Shown here one piece after another: positions 1 to 13,600 of a DNA stretch of 64,000 nucleotides. Position 1 is the stretch's first letter, and every line of letters begins with the position of its first letter. Made by a program: the position numbers and the translations under genes. This DNA comes from Tanytarsus gracilentus (Eukaryota > Arthropoda > Insecta > Diptera > Chironomidae), in contig JAXRKN010000033.1 of NCBI GenBank assembly GCA_038502055.1, positions 124,001 to 188,000 on the forward strand, in the 5' to 3' direction. The notes under the pieces were generated by a model. It did no database searches, was not told where the DNA came from, and was given only the letters and a program-made list of their open reading frames with translations.

Positions 1-110
1 TCAACTGAATCCATATCCAATGAGTATGATAATAGCATTTTGGATTTCGATTTACGCAACGAAATATCTCCGTCACCATACAATTCTGCGGGTTCAACCA
101 CACTGACCAT
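1..110 (-). CDS. Partial coding exon of an unidentified gene, cut by the left edge
   Basis: On the minus strand a frame is open from an ATG at 110 to the window edge and reads as ordinary protein: it begins MVSVVEPAELYGDGDISLRK and continues with a Ser/Lys-rich stretch and a SYSLDMDSV-like end. The frame stays open upstream of the ATG for about 65 nt before a stop, so the exon may instead begin at a splice acceptor near 130-150 (a pyrimidine-rich tract ending in AG lies there). Codon use is balanced, with no low complexity, unlike the spurious frames nearby. I do not recognise the family and give no function. It lies downstream of Eaf on the same strand, about 1.1 kb from the Eaf stop. The rest of the gene is outside the window. 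Confidence 0.4.
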   Translation of the reverse strand, partial: MVSVVEPAELYGDGDISLRKSKSKMLLSYSLDMDSV

Positions 111-1213
111 CGCCACAATGATTTTCGCTTTTGTCACATTTTTTTGTACTCGATAAATAGAAAGAATGAAAAAAAAGGTTTACCATTTTTTTTGTGTTGT
201 TAACGCATATCAGTAAACGGTGGCTGCATTTTTTTCAGATAAATCACGATTGTTAATTAATTCCAGCTGTGCACATAAGAAAAATTATTAAATTAATTTT
301 TCGTCTCGGTCTGTGAAAAATTATAAAAGTTAAATAATTATAAAATCAAGCATTCGAAATTTAATTCTTTAAAAAATTTATGATAAGCAAAAATGTGAGA
401 AAATAAAACATCCAATATTTTACCACGTGGTGAAATTTTAAGGACATCTTAAGACACGTGGCTAAAAAATTATTTTCAAGTTCAAGGTCCAAAATTTCGT
501 CACCCTAAACACCATCTCGTTAAACTCGTGTAATTGAATAATTTGCCTAAAGCGAGCTCAAAATTACAAAGAAAAATCTGTAACAGCACTTTTCATAACT
601 GAAAGAAGACTAACTATATAAGGGTTGAAAATAAACTCTTTGAAGCAACCAAATGCTTTTAAATTAATAATTGTCGGGGTGTTGTTGAGCAAAAAAAAGT
701 TTAATTTGCTGAGAAAGGGACAAAAAGTTTCCGCTCGCTTTTCTCTCTCTTTACAATTATTTCGCGTTAAATTATAAACAAAAAAGCGGAACATCAAAAA
801 AATTATTTTTCATTTCCTTGGCGGAAAAGAAGAAGGGAAAAATTGCCGCGAGGATTTGGATGGTGGGCAGATGGCAAAAAAAAATTTAGGCGTTTTCTCT
901 GTCATTCTATTTGCTAAATTTTATATTATTAAGAGACTCAAAATAAATTTGACCTGTTAATTAAATTATTAAATTAAACTCTTTCGATTTTAATTTTTTT
1001 AATGCATCTTAAAAAGAAAAATATCTTTTATTAATAACAAAACAAAAATCCCCATTTTCGCTAATCATTCATCAATTGTAAAAAAAAGAACTTTCCAAGT
1101 CTTATGTATGGATGTGTAGTCAAAGGATGTAACAAAATAATTAATTTATATTTATAGGTTTTTTTTTCTGCAAAAATATCTTCTCACGCTGTAATGATCT
1201 CGTGCAGTTTAGA
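111..1213. other. Intergenic: Eaf 3' region and left-edge gene upstream
   Basis: AT-rich spacer with many homopolymer A/T runs. No coding exon is supported; the 77-codon minus frame at 564-797 is Phe/Lys/Asn-rich and looks spurious. On the minus strand a polyadenylation hexamer AATAAA (plus-strand TTTATT, 1027-1032) lies about 180 bp past the Eaf stop and is the best candidate for the Eaf 3' end. Confidence 0.5.
424..460. promoter_or_regulatory. Pair of CACGTG E-boxes
   Basis: Two perfect CACGTG palindromes lie at 424-429 and 455-460, 31 bp apart, in otherwise very AT-rich sequence. CACGTG is the core site for bHLH factors such as CLOCK/CYCLE or Myc/Max. They are 310-350 bp upstream of the candidate start of the minus-strand exon at the left edge, where they could act as promoter elements. 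Function is inferred from the motif only. Confidence 0.25.
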
Positions 1214-2643
1214 TTAGAAGTCATCAGAGTCTGAGTTGGAATCCGACAAGCACAAATCGTTACGTAGCAGTGCCGTGTTGTCCATGTGATTGCCTGTGAG
1301 AGATAATAATATAAGAATTTAATATCGTAGAAAGTCAATCGATCAAAAAAATTTAAAAAATCCGTTAATTTTTTACCTTTCTTGTGATTGCTGTTCGTGC
1401 TGTTGTTGTTGTTGATGTTGCTGTTGCTGACGTTGTTAATATTTCGATGGTTTGCCAGATTAACGTTGCCATTATTAATGTTACTACTGCTATTCATTGT
1501 CATTGCATGATTGTCAACGCTATCGCCGCTATCCGAATCAGAATCGCTATCATTGGAATCGCTCGATGATTCCGAGGTGCTTAGGACGCCAATCTTTATT
1601 GGAAAAAAATACATCACACGATTGCTTAAACATATTGAACATGAAAAGTCACTTACATCATCAACTACCATTTGTTGTTGTTGCTGCAGCTGTTGTTGTT
1701 GTTGTATTTGTTGTTGCTGCTGCTGGTTCGATATTGCACTTGGTACCTTGGGCTGGGGCTGGGGAAGCATTGAGGATGATGGTGCGGATGAATTATTTTT
1801 AGTGTACGGTTGTGACTGCTGATTATTGGAAAAATTGTCATCCAACAAGCTCGGAATACTCGGCAATGTCGATGTGTTGTTATTTGCATTCCAGCTGCAC
1901 ATGTTGATAAAGTAAATTATGGAAAGTTTTTTATTATTAATTAGTAAACTTACGCTGACGCTCCCTGCGGACTTTTGTGTGGATATGAGGGCGAACCTTG
2001 TATTGGCGAATGTTTGAGTAGTGGCACAAAGTTGAGAACGTTCGCATTTTTTCGTATACCAGTCGACACTCTCGTCTTCGAACTATGTCGGGCCGTTTGA
2101 TTTTCAACCTTCGGAGCATTAACAGTGGCTGGTGGTGTGGGTTGTTGTAATTGTGGCGGTGGCTGTTGTGGTGTCTTATTGCTCGTATCCGCTCTGGTCT
2201 TTTTCACTGTTATATTACAGCTCAGCTTCTCGAGAATTATCTCGTTAGTCTCACGATTAAAAATCAGCACACATTCTTTTTTAGTATAATCACGTTGGTT
2301 TCCCTTGAAAATCGTATTGGGCGTCCCAGCTCCATCTGAGGTGGCGAAAAGAAGAGATGAGTTAAACATCCAGAAACTTAATTTTAAGATCTTACCCAAA
2401 TGAGGAACTGTGACAGTCACTTGATTATTTGTTCCCGTCTCCAGTGTAGCTTCCTTATGAGCATCAACACTTGCTGGCTTAAAGTCATCTGTGATCAAAA
2501 TGCAAAGAGTTATGAAATGTGGCAAATTTTTCCATATGGACTCTCCTCAACTTACATTTAAGTGTGTGATAATTCTGTCTGGCATTAGGATTTGTAAAAC
2601 TAGCTCCTAACTTTAATTCTCGAATCTCCTGTCCACGATCCAT
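1214..2643 (-). CDS. Eaf: ELL-associated factor (Eaf), complete, six exons
   Basis: Eaf binds ELL and, in the super/little elongation complexes, helps RNA polymerase II elongation in the nucleus. Exons on the minus strand: 2643-2556, 2488-2396, 2335-1954, 1894-1657, 1593-1377 and 1293-1214. All joins keep phase, giving 365 residues. The N-terminal EAF domain (residues about 1-125) is clear: a start MDRGQEIRELKLG, then YDFKPASVD, VTVTVPHL, FKGNQRDYTKKECVLIF and ILEKLSCNITVKKTR, all hallmark EAF segments. The rest is low complexity: Pro/Gln-rich, then polyglutamine runs, a Ser/Asp acidic repeat (SDSDSDSDSG), Asn/Ser-rich, and a conserved-looking acidic tail LRNDLCLSDSNSDSDDF resembling the family's C-terminal activation motif. 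The start is the first ATG of the EAF domain. Introns are 59-83 bp. The acceptor of exon 5 (1593) has a weak pyrimidine tract and is the least certain join. Confidence 0.96.
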
Positions 2644-5600
2644 AGCTGAATTAACTCTAAATTTTGTTCTTCAAATATTTTTTTTTGCTGTCGAAAGCAA
2701 TTTTTTAAGTTTTAACAAAATGAGCACAATATAACACCATAATTATCAATTGATTTAGTTAAATTCACTAATGACCTATAAGCTTTCACACGATGTTGTT
2801 AAATGTTCTAAATTAATTCCCATTTAATGGATTTTTTTTGACAAATTTAGAAAATTACGATGAAAATAAGAGAAAGAGAAAGTGCTCGGAGATGCAGAAA
2901 AGCATGGGTGAGATGCGAAAAAAGGAGAGTCGGGGAGAAAAGGTTTATTATTGTTATGAAAATTAAGGATTTAATCGAATCTATCAATATCTTTTTTTCT
3001 AAAATTGTTTAAAATTTAAAATCTCAGAAAATTTTGTGAACTTTTAATAATTTTTTTTGCTTTCGAAGTAAAATTTTATTAAATAATTTTCGCGCCTGAG
3101 CAACCTTGGATGAACTCGAACACAAGAGATGCGAATTTTTAATTTCAAATTTTAGCGGTCAAAGCTTAAAATTATTCCGAATTATTTAATTAATTTTAAG
3201 ATTTTATTGAGCAATTTTTTTACAAAAAAAAAACTTGATGTCATTAAAATTTTGATTATTTTTAAAATTATTGAGTGTTATTGAGTAATTTACAAAATCG
3301 TTTAATCCTCTTATGAAAGCTTCATTTAATTTCAATGCAAATCAAAGTTTCAACAGAAAGATGCAGTAAATAATTACGATGGCATTTTCAATTAATATTA
3401 TGATGATAACTTTATGAAAATTTTCTTCAGTTTTCCCTTTTTCATACCATAAAAAAGCTGTAAGTTTTTTTACACAACTTTGCACTTGCACTCGAGATGA
3501 TAAATTGCAAACATTTCAATCATCATAAAAAAACTTCTTGCTTTACTCGAGGCATTCGAACAGCTTGAGATTTAATAAAAGTGTTTGAAGCATAAATTTT
3601 ATCGCGTGCTTGTAGGAGAGGTTGAATTATGTGATAATTAATAAATGGTGAGACGAATGGTGCATGGCAAAGTGCTTCCGCGATATGCAGCAGTTTGCAT
3701 AGATAAATAGCACAGTTGCTGATAAAATTAGTTCACATCGTGTATCGCGAGCGGTAATTTGTAAGCTCCTTTTAGCTTCCTCAGTCAACGTGGTTTGCTT
3801 GCACTGGAAATAATTAAAATTATGAATTAAATTTCATCAACTGCAATTCCTAATGAAGTCAATGCTTTTGATTTAATTTGAGTTGAATGTGTGCTCTCTA
3901 AAAGTCACCATGAGAACGAAGTGCTTTTATCATCATTAAATCTATTTCATCTCGTCTCTCTTTCGCTCGCTCGCAAAAGGTTAAATCAAGTTGGCATCAT
4001 TGGAAGCGAGAGAAGAAGGTGTATCCATACATTCAATAGATTGAATGGGATGTGTAAGCAGACACATAAGAGATAAAGTGCGATGTCATTACATTGATCA
4101 TTGATTGTCATGCTTTGATAGCAGAATCTCATGCATAAGTAAAGTGGAAGTTAAAAGTTTGCTCTTTGTGTCGCTTCACTGAGATTGCTGGCGCTTTTAT
4201 CAAGGAATGGCTTAAGGACTTTTGATTTAATTTCATTTCAACTATATCAAAGGAACTTAATTTAACGGTTCATGGACGTCTTACGAACTTACACTCAAGT
4301 TTGATTAAGGTGTTAAAAAATTGACTGTAAAATTTTAAAACTTTTTTTTTATCAAAATTTACTTTTAAAACATTTTTAACTTTTCCTTTTTTCAGATAAG
4401 GATTTAGAATTAATCTCACTGATGTAAAAAGAAATAAACTTTTTCCTTCTTAACAAAGATGAAACATCTCTCTCACCATTAAAAGAAGAATTCCACCTGC
4501 ATCAACGAGAGAGAAAAAAGGTTTAGGAAAGTTATTCTTTTTCCTCTTGTTTGACATGTTATCACTGTTATTTCACTCCATTCTCTTCTTGCCATCGTAA
4601 ACAACAAGAAACACACCTAAGGTACATCATCGTGATGTTGTTTGGCATCAGCTCTTAGAAGAAGAATCTCATGTAAAATATAAATGTGAGGCAAAAATGT
4701 GTTGACAATGTCATAAATAATTCGAGAGTTATTAAGATGCACGGGGTTAAAGACAAAGGTGGAGGTTTAATAAATTGTGAGTTAAGATTGCATTCATGCT
4801 ACTTACAACAAGTAAATTCTAGCACGAAATATTTTTAGTTTCAATTTCTAATTTAACAAAGTGCTAACAATTTTTGGTATTACAAAGTTACAAGTGCATC
4901 GAGTTCCTAAAGCAGCTCTGCATGGTGATGCTCTAAATTCAATTATCTCCCTAGATGCTTTTCATGAGAGCCAAACCCGAATACCATATAATGAAATTAT
5001 AAATATTTCCTCAACATACACATCAAGTACATCCCCAATATATGAGCAAACTTTATTTTTGGGGATTGAAAAGTTTAATTCAAGCGAGAGGTGAAGCGAT
5101 GTGCTTGTAAAGAATCTGAAAAGATTATTTTCCTACATTGTATGATGCATTTTGTGAATGTTCAAATTTTCTCATCATAATGAAAAGTTTTGCCACATAA
5201 TACATATCGTTTCCTTCATTTTAGAAAGTTTTTGCCTTTAGCACTCATGAGCATGCAAAATCTATTCACTCGTGGCTGTATTTTATCCTTTCAAAAGATT
5301 TGCTGTGCTCTTTATCAGCCCAAAATTATGCAAGGGAATTGTTATGGGATTTTTTGAAATTAATTTAATTTTTTTGCTTGATTTTAAATATTTCAAAAAT
5401 TTTTAAGTGTCCATTTCCAAAAATCCAACTCACCATGACTATGCTAACAAATACACAAAAGAGATCTTCTTCATTCTCTTAAAATATGTGTAAACTTCTT
5501 GATGTGCAAATTTACTAAAAGGTTTCAGCTTGATCAAAAGAACCTCAATTGATCCCAAGTCTTGAATAAATTTTTAAATTCTTTGACAAAATCAATGAAT

Positions 5601-8600
5601 TTCCACTTGTTACGATCAACATGAGACAAAAACTACAAAATATGAAAATGAAATATTTATTATCAGCCTTAAACATGCATGCATGTCCATTCGACAAAAG
5701 GAGGATGAATAAATTTTTAAATTTATGACTTTGGTCACTTGAGTGTGTTTCTAATGTCTCTTAAGAGACAGAGCCAACATGTTGCTTTCTCCCAACTTCT
5801 TCAACTAATCATTGCATCAATTTACAGAAAATTTATTGAGACAGTGTCTTGAGAGTTGGGTAATAACGATAGAAATTTATGATTTCTTTTATCATAGTTG
5901 GAGAAGATCTTGTTTATTGGAAATTTACAAAATAAGCTTACTGACTCTTAGATTTATTAAAAATATATGAAGAAATTTTCACGCAAATAAATTTAAAAAA
6001 CGACTGAAATTTTTTCCTCCACGAGATGAGTCGAATGCCGTATCTCAAATGCTTTGAAAAAAATTATAATTCATAAAAAACAAAGTGGAGAGTTATGAGC
6101 AACAGATTGGCTTAATTGCATCACTACTTTAGCATTCTCTATTTATACAGCAGCATACGGAAGTGCATGCAGCACATAGAGGAGAAGCTCAATTTATAAA
6201 TTTTAATGAAAAATCTCTTTTAATGTTCTATCAAGTTGCATTCTTTCTGTTGCGAGCGAATGAGCATGAGAGTGGCTCATAATGAGCGTAATAAATTGCA
6301 AAAAAAGTTTTTTGTTCCCTTCCTTCATGAAGCTGCAATCTCTTACAGTGTTCACTCCTCCCTATGTCATCAATTTAAATCAAAATGTAATTTCCGTTCT
6401 CATAATTTTATTCATTAATGTGCCACTGGCGTTCGTTGACATTTGGCATCCTCGCTTTTCTTCTTTTTTTGGCTCGCCTTTTCGCTAATACTAAGCTAAT
6501 ATATGAAATAAGCCTGAATTGTCGCTCATTTTATTTTATCTGGGACGAGTTTGCAATTTGGAGGATTATGGAAGTTTGTCGAGGGTTTATTTAGGCAGTG
6601 AAAATGTTTATTACTTTGTCATGGTGACTTCTTACAAAACTCTCATTGCAATAAATTTATTAAAGCACTTCTAGCGACTTCCTCTGCAATATTTTACAGC
6701 AGAACATACTGCATTTATAGTGAGTGACTAATGGAAGTTTTCATCCACGTAAAAAAACGTGCATTGACAGCAACGAGTGACGAGGAAAAAGTTTTGCTTT
6801 CAATAGTGTGAGAATTTCATCTTTTAAATCACTTCATTTTGTAAATTGAACGAGGTGACGCAGCCAGTGCTTTTAGTGAATATATTTTTAACATCTTACA
6901 ATATTTCAGAACTTTTATAAAAATAAAATAAATTTTCCTAGGTTAACAACCCTTTAAGCTGGATTTGACAGTCTCGAGTCACTAAAATGAAAAAGCTTCT
7001 TTCTTCCTCTAACAACTACTTTCTTTCAACTACTATTTCCATCCGTTTATTTCACATATTGCCAATCAGTTGGATTGTTAAAGTCACATTTTAAAATATG
7101 TTCCGATTCTCACTGTCAATAACTCGTGCAATCATAGCAGATGTGACACGGTTTCTTCCTTTTTTATCCATTATAAGATAAATGCTTGGCATGCTTTGTG
7201 ACTTGTCGGTGGAAGAAGAAACATGAACAATTGCTGCAAAAAATGGTAGAGGAAAAAAACAATGACTACAAACATGACACATGGAGAATTGCTTTATTAT
7301 TACAACATCCTGCAATGTCGTAAATTGTCTTCAATAAAAATCTCGTACAACGGTTGCAGGGTGTTAATGTGAGCTGCAAAATTTGTTCTTTGATGGAAAA
7401 AAATTATGACACGTCATTTTATGGTTTAGATGAAAAGTTTTGCTATTAAATGAGTTTTTTATGAAAATCTGATTTTTATGTTTTACAAAAATGTTAAAAA
7501 TTATAGTTTTTAACTAAAAATTTGGAACTGATCTAAAAAATAGTCAGCCTACAACTAAAGAGTTAAAAATGTAAAAAATAAATGTCATTGAGACAAATTT
7601 TTTCATTTTATATTATAAAGTAGCAAACACTTGGAAAAGAAATACTTTTTGCGTCATGTCATGTGCAAATCATTCAGTTTCGTCTATGTCATGTGAAAAA
7701 TTGAAACGCGTGTCGTGGTCGGTTAAAATATGATATGAGCGCGACCATTCATCAGTGAATATTTTATGAAAATTTATTGTGACATGTTGTGGCAAAAATT
7801 CATGCATATTTTGGACGCGTCCTACGATGTATTTTTTTCACTCTTTCATGTAATTTTTAACGTGCCAATTCAATTTCCACAACGTGTTTAAAATGACATT
7901 TTTTCCTCCAAGTTGTTGTTTGAACACGAGCGCGACGAGATTGTCATGAGAGTGTGTTTGAAAAGCTCAATTTTAACTTTTATCACGTTCTCTGAATAAA
8001 TCAATGTGCCTTTTAATATTTATATGCTAATTTACCGACATTTTGTATCACTCCGTGAGTTTACGAAAGCATTTACAGCCGCTTGCTTGTTATCTCTGTC
8101 GAGTTTCGGGGATGGGAAAAAGTTTATGAAATTTCTATTCGAAAAGTGATATCTTTGTAAGAGGCTTCGTTGTGTACTTTAAGGACTCGTTATTGCATAA
8201 ATTCTGAGCATGTTCTCATGCCACATGTTGCTAAAAAGTCTTTGATCCGAACAAACAGCAAAATTAAAGGCGCATCGGGTGAAAAAGTTTCATATGAATG
8301 GTGAACTCCATTTCATAGGAAAATTTATAGCCTTTATGAGCGGTGCCTATGGTATTAAATATTCAGATATTATTTGCACGTGGCCACGTGGAGGGTTTAA
8401 AATTAGAGCTTTCAAGAGAGATCAAAATTTAATTTGATTTATTATCAAAAATATTATTTTGTGAGTCTAATTTAAGAGGATTAAAATATTTAAGTGGAGA
8501 AAGAGATCGTTTGAAAATTAGGTCACGCTTTATTTAAAATTTTTGCTTCTTTTATGAGTCAAAAATTGATCGTGACATTATTTTTGAAACATTCCATAAT

Positions 8601-9750
8601 AAATAAAAATAAAGGTAGATAAATTTTTTAAAATCTAACGACTTTTTAGCTTTTAAATAAATTAAGATTTTTTTCTCCATCGTTTTAATTACCATAAAAT
8701 CTTCCAAACTGACTGCATTCAGCATAATTTATGACCTCTTAATGAGCGAGAGAGAATAATAAGAAAATCACAAAAGTTCATTTCTTGTTTGCAAATGGTT
8801 ATCCAAGTTTTCCTGCTGAGTACGAATAAGAGAGGGTGATTCAATATTAGCAACTTTCTCATTTCCTTTCGACTGCCAACAAAAGGCATTCATTAGCACG
8901 TTTTCGCTGATGGCCTTATTGCTTTCGCTACGATAGTTGCTAAGTGAGAAGACTTCCAAAGGACATTATCATCATCTCATCTCTGTCACCGTGTCTTTTT
9001 CTCTCATCTTTGTGTTTTTCTTCGGATTATAAAAGAAAGTGTGGCGTTTGTAATTTGATAATTTATAAGCTATTATATTGCTCCAGTTTGTGTGGGGGTT
9101 ATGCTTGTGTACCAAATGAATGAAATGTATTTTTATACCACTTTAACATAGCAACGATCCTAATTATTTCCTTATCCAACTGTGCAAACACGTAAGTAAA
9201 ATTTTTGTCCTTATAGAAAATATTAAACAAGATAGAATGAGAAAGTTTCGAATAATTTGCAAGCAATAAGAGCACAAAGTCGACAGCGAGTATCATGCAA
9301 ATGTGCGGTTAAAACTTTTACTTCTTCCATAACGGCGTCGATAATTTCGTTAGCTATCGATTTTTGCACTCTAACAAGTTGCCTTGAATAAAATTCGATT
9401 TGATTAAAAAATTTGTCAATTTTAAAGCAACACTAACAATGTCATTAATATAATTAAGAGCACATAGCGTATGTGTTTCTCTGACCACGAAATAATTGGA
9501 AAAGTTTTTGTTCGCTCTCAATTTCCCAGTTTGCCATGTGCAGATGAAAAATCGTTCTTGTCCTTTCCTCTATTGTTTTTTTCCTGCCATCCATTTTTTC
9601 TCGGTATTTCTGTAAATAGTAATTCCCTACCACCACGCACTCACTATATGGAAAAAAGCAATTGTAGAATGAAATGGAATTTCTGAAAGAGCCATTGAAA
9701 TTCTGCTGTTGTTATTCTGTTTTATTTTCTACTTAAAAAATTTCATATAA
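2644..9750. other. Gene desert upstream of Eaf
   Basis: About 7 kb with no supported exon. Frames here are at most 82 codons, Phe/Lys/Asn-rich and without splice or family support. The sequence is AT-rich with scattered GAGA-like and polyA/T tracts. Near 8377-8390 there is a perfect 14-bp palindrome containing two CACGTG E-boxes (listed separately). The Eaf promoter must lie at the left end; no TATA box is obvious. Long introns of unseen genes cannot be excluded. Confidence 0.5.
8377..8390. promoter_or_regulatory. Double E-box palindrome CACGTGGCCACGTG
   Basis: A perfect palindrome made of two CACGTG E-boxes separated by GC, inside very AT-rich DNA. Such paired E-boxes can bind bHLH or bHLH-PAS dimers. 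No gene start is nearby, so an enhancer role is only a possibility. Confidence 0.25.
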
Positions 9751-10623
9751 CGGCCAATACGGAAAATTTTTAAGACTTACTTTTTGCCTATTTTTTGGCT
9801 TTTACTCCTGTTTTTTACATTAACGAAAATCAGGTTGCATTTTTTCTTTATAGAACTTTTTATTCCGCGTCTTTTGATATATCACATGAACTATCTAGCA
9901 TTCATAGTTATGGAGTAATATGCTCTCAAACATGAAAAAGTAAGTCTTATTTTTTGACTTTGCAATAATTTTTGATTTTGCAATAACTTTTGATTCTTTC
10001 AAGATAAAAATCTGAATTTTTTTGCATGTTTTAGATGAAGAACATTAGCAACTTTTGGAAGAATTAGAAATTTTTTTTACCTGCAGGAAGTGCTTAATAT
10101 CCTCAAAAGAAAAACTAGATTTCAAAATTTACTCTTATTTAATAATTTTAGAAATTTTATTTGGGATTTAAAAGAAGCAGTTCTGTGTTCTGTATCACTT
10201 TCAGTTAAAAATTTTGAGTATGGATACGCAGGAAGTGCCAGTAGGTGCAAAATTTAAAATCCCTTATTTCTCTTTAAGTATACCACATTGAAATTAGTGT
10301 AAGTCATTAGAATCATTGCAATGAGGCTATTGAATGGAACTGGATACAAAACTTATAAAATCATTGCCCAAATGAAAAGTTAGGAACACCTTTTCTGATC
10401 ATCATTATATTTTTTACCACTTTATAAAGTAGTCTTTGAAAAAATTATCAAACACGTGCATACACATAAAAATGTTTTAAGCACTTTAACTGCCTTTAAA
10501 GCAAGTGAAATCCTAAAGTAAAGCTCGGGAAAAGCATATATTTAATAACCAAATCTTAAAATATTAAAAAATAATGAGCAAAACGAGGTTTGAGAAAAAG
10601 TCAGTTTTTTTCCGTATTGGCCG
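9751..10623. mobile_element. Non-autonomous DNA transposon with 16-bp terminal inverted repeats
   Basis: The 873-bp segment begins CGGCCAATACGGAAAA and ends with its exact reverse complement TTTTCCGTATTGGCCG. The inverted similarity continues patchily inward (a GACTT...TTTTT block on each side). It is flanked by ATAA on both sides (9747-9750 and 10624-10627), a possible 4-bp target-site duplication. A TA duplication with one TIR mismatch is the alternative. No transposase frame is present, so it is non-autonomous. The TIRs do not let me name the superfamily with confidence. Confidence 0.75.
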
Positions 10624-13600
10624 ATAACAATAAAATTTTCAGTCCTTTTTTTATCCTTTTTCTGATGTTGCAATTATGTAACAGATTATTTTCTTTATTA
10701 ATTAATATTAAATTTAAAATTAAATCTTGTAGCGACCGATTTACTGTCAGTTAAATATTTTAATAATCTTTACATTAGAAATGCCATTAGTTATTTATTT
10801 AATTGGCTATCAATTCTAAATATAAACAAACTTAACACTAAAATTGACAAAATATTTTACGATAACACTCAATCTAAATTGCCTCTAATCAAAATGTTTT
10901 GAAAGCAAATATTTGAATGTGTAAATTTTCCATTGAATTGATTTAAAACAAAAACATCAAAAATCCGAGCAGTCGAAATTATGAACAAATTACTTAAATT
11001 TGCGAAACCTATTAAAAACATGATTTTTGTTTGTGTTACAAGTCGAAACAATTAAATTCGCTTGATTTTATCCATGTAGATATAAATTGACATAATTACT
11101 GTACAATGTATGCATGGTGCGATATCACTCCCAACAGGCAGAATGTGAGCATTAAAAACTTTTTCCATTTTCTCTCATTTCAAATTGAATGCGGAAAATT
11201 CGAATTGTGAGTTGAGGAGCGAGATGCAAACTTTTGAGCTGCAACCGCAGACATTCAACGGGAGAGCAGACCGAAACAACAAGCAAATTGTACGTACAAT
11301 ACATCTATACTGGATACATTTAAACCACTAAGTACTTCCGTTTGGCAGCACACAGTATTGCATTAATTTAATGAAAATTCTCTTTTCCAGCTTTTTTTTT
11401 CGCTAAATCGCCGGAGAAAATTTGCGCAAACTTTTATTGACGCTGAATTTCGATAAAATAATAAACTGAACGTAAACTGCTTCATTATGTGCAAAATTAT
11501 AAAAAAAAGTTGCTCGTGTAATTATCAGAGAAGTGCGGTCTCGACATAATGAACAATTAAAGTAGTTTGCGATGCTGCATGAAAATTCCGTGAGGAAAAA
11601 TTTAAACTACAACGATGCAACGCTAAAATTTCTTATACTTTCAAAGTTTGATTTTCCTTCAAATTTTTTTATTCTTTAAGGAAGTAGCAAGATAATTTTA
11701 AATCCACTCAATATCCAACTTCACCAGCGAAAAATTCCAGGAAGGTAATGAAACTTTCATCATTTATCTCACTATCTTACGAGGAAAATTAACAAAAAAA
11801 ACTTTTTTCATCTAAGAAAAGCTGAGTGGAAGTTTTAATTTGGTGCTGTGCACTTCAATCATGGCAATTTTCAGTGAAAAGTTAATTTAGAGAAATAATT
11901 AAAATCAAACAATGCAATGATGAAGTTCTCGTTTTTCATTACGACTCACACCTTTTGTATCCAATTTTCCGTCCGTGTGTTTGTCTAGTAATTTTATCGT
12001 AGGTTATCTAAGAATTTGGTGATCTAAATTTGCAGATAATTAGGTTTTAGACGTCTTCTCATCTCTTTAATATATTAAAATATTCCTTACATACAAAAAA
12101 TAACACTAAAAGCGCTTCCTCAAGCAAAATGTGATTAAATGTGCGCAATGACAAATAGCATAATTACTTCCTGCGACATAATTAAGTGAAAAATAAATGT
12201 TTCATATGTTGCATGATAATCTAAGGGTATAATCATAATCATCGCACGATACGTCATTCATTTTCATGAGGAGAGAAAAAATATTAATTTTTTATGCTTC
12301 AAGCATGACGTGATGTGAGAAGACGTCGTACAAAAGACTTCCATTGTCGAAATAATCTACTGCTTCTGAAACGTTGATGCTCAAACTCACATCATATATT
12401 CATAATTTTTTAATTAGCTTAAAACTCAATTTCTTCCCATCATCTTCCCTTCGCTTAGCAAATCTCTCTCAATGCCTCATTAACATTAACTCGCTCTGAA
12501 AGTTTGCACAGCATTTTGAGTTTCCTTCCCCATCATCTTCATATTTCCTCTTTTGTGTGACGTGTATTAAAAAAATGGAGAAGAGCTAACATGCATAAAA
12601 TGTAATGTCACGTTAATGGAATATGACTTATCGTCATTCATCAGCAGCTGGTAGAGTAGTGTGATGTAAAATGTAACTTTAGAGTTTACGGTAACAAAAG
12701 AAAAGCAGAAAATTCTGTTTACACCATCATTAAATTAACTTTTCCCTTTTGTTTTATTTTATAACATTTTTCACCCGACATCAACTTTAGTTTATTATGG
12801 CGATGAGTTATGACAGTTGATGAGAGGGTTGAAAATATTATTTTTCAAAAAAGAAGAAAAAAACGTTAAAAGCTTTCGTTAAAAATTTAAATTTTATGAC
12901 TCTTTGAAAATACTTTTGAGTTCCTTAATCTCTCCATCACCCGTTTTTATTACAAAAGTGATTTTATTGCCATCAAAAGAGGAATGCTATAAAATTATTT
13001 GTCGCCTCACGCAAATTTAATGGCGGGTGAAAATGTGAATTTTATCAACCATGCACAATCTCTAGCTTCGAAATTATAATTTTCTCCACTAAATTCACGG
13101 AATAATAATATTTGACAAAAACATTCACACACTCTCGATGAAATAATTATGAACAACGCCCATATCGGATTAAATTGAATTAACAGATAAAGCTCGCGCG
13201 ATAAATTACAAAAGCAATAATTATTGGATGGTGTCAGTAAATTATTAATTATTTCGCGGACAATTCTACAAGGGGATTTCCCTCTCGTTGTCAGACTTTT
13301 AAAACTATTTAATTAACCACTTAAAAATTGAGTCCGTGAAGTACAGGAGACAAAAATGTCCAATTGTGAACTAATTGTGACGCGTTGTTTTTTGACACCT
13401 CTTAGTTTTTGATTTTTTGAAGCTTAACCATTTCCTTAGAAGCTTAAATCATCTTTGAAGCATTTGAGATTGAAAATGGTTGTAAATATTTGCTATAATC
13501 TAAAACGGATTTCGACAAACAATTTTAATTAAATTCTACGACTTAATTGCCAAAACTATTTTCTCATCTTCCTTTCCACACACACAAAAGTTTCATTGTC

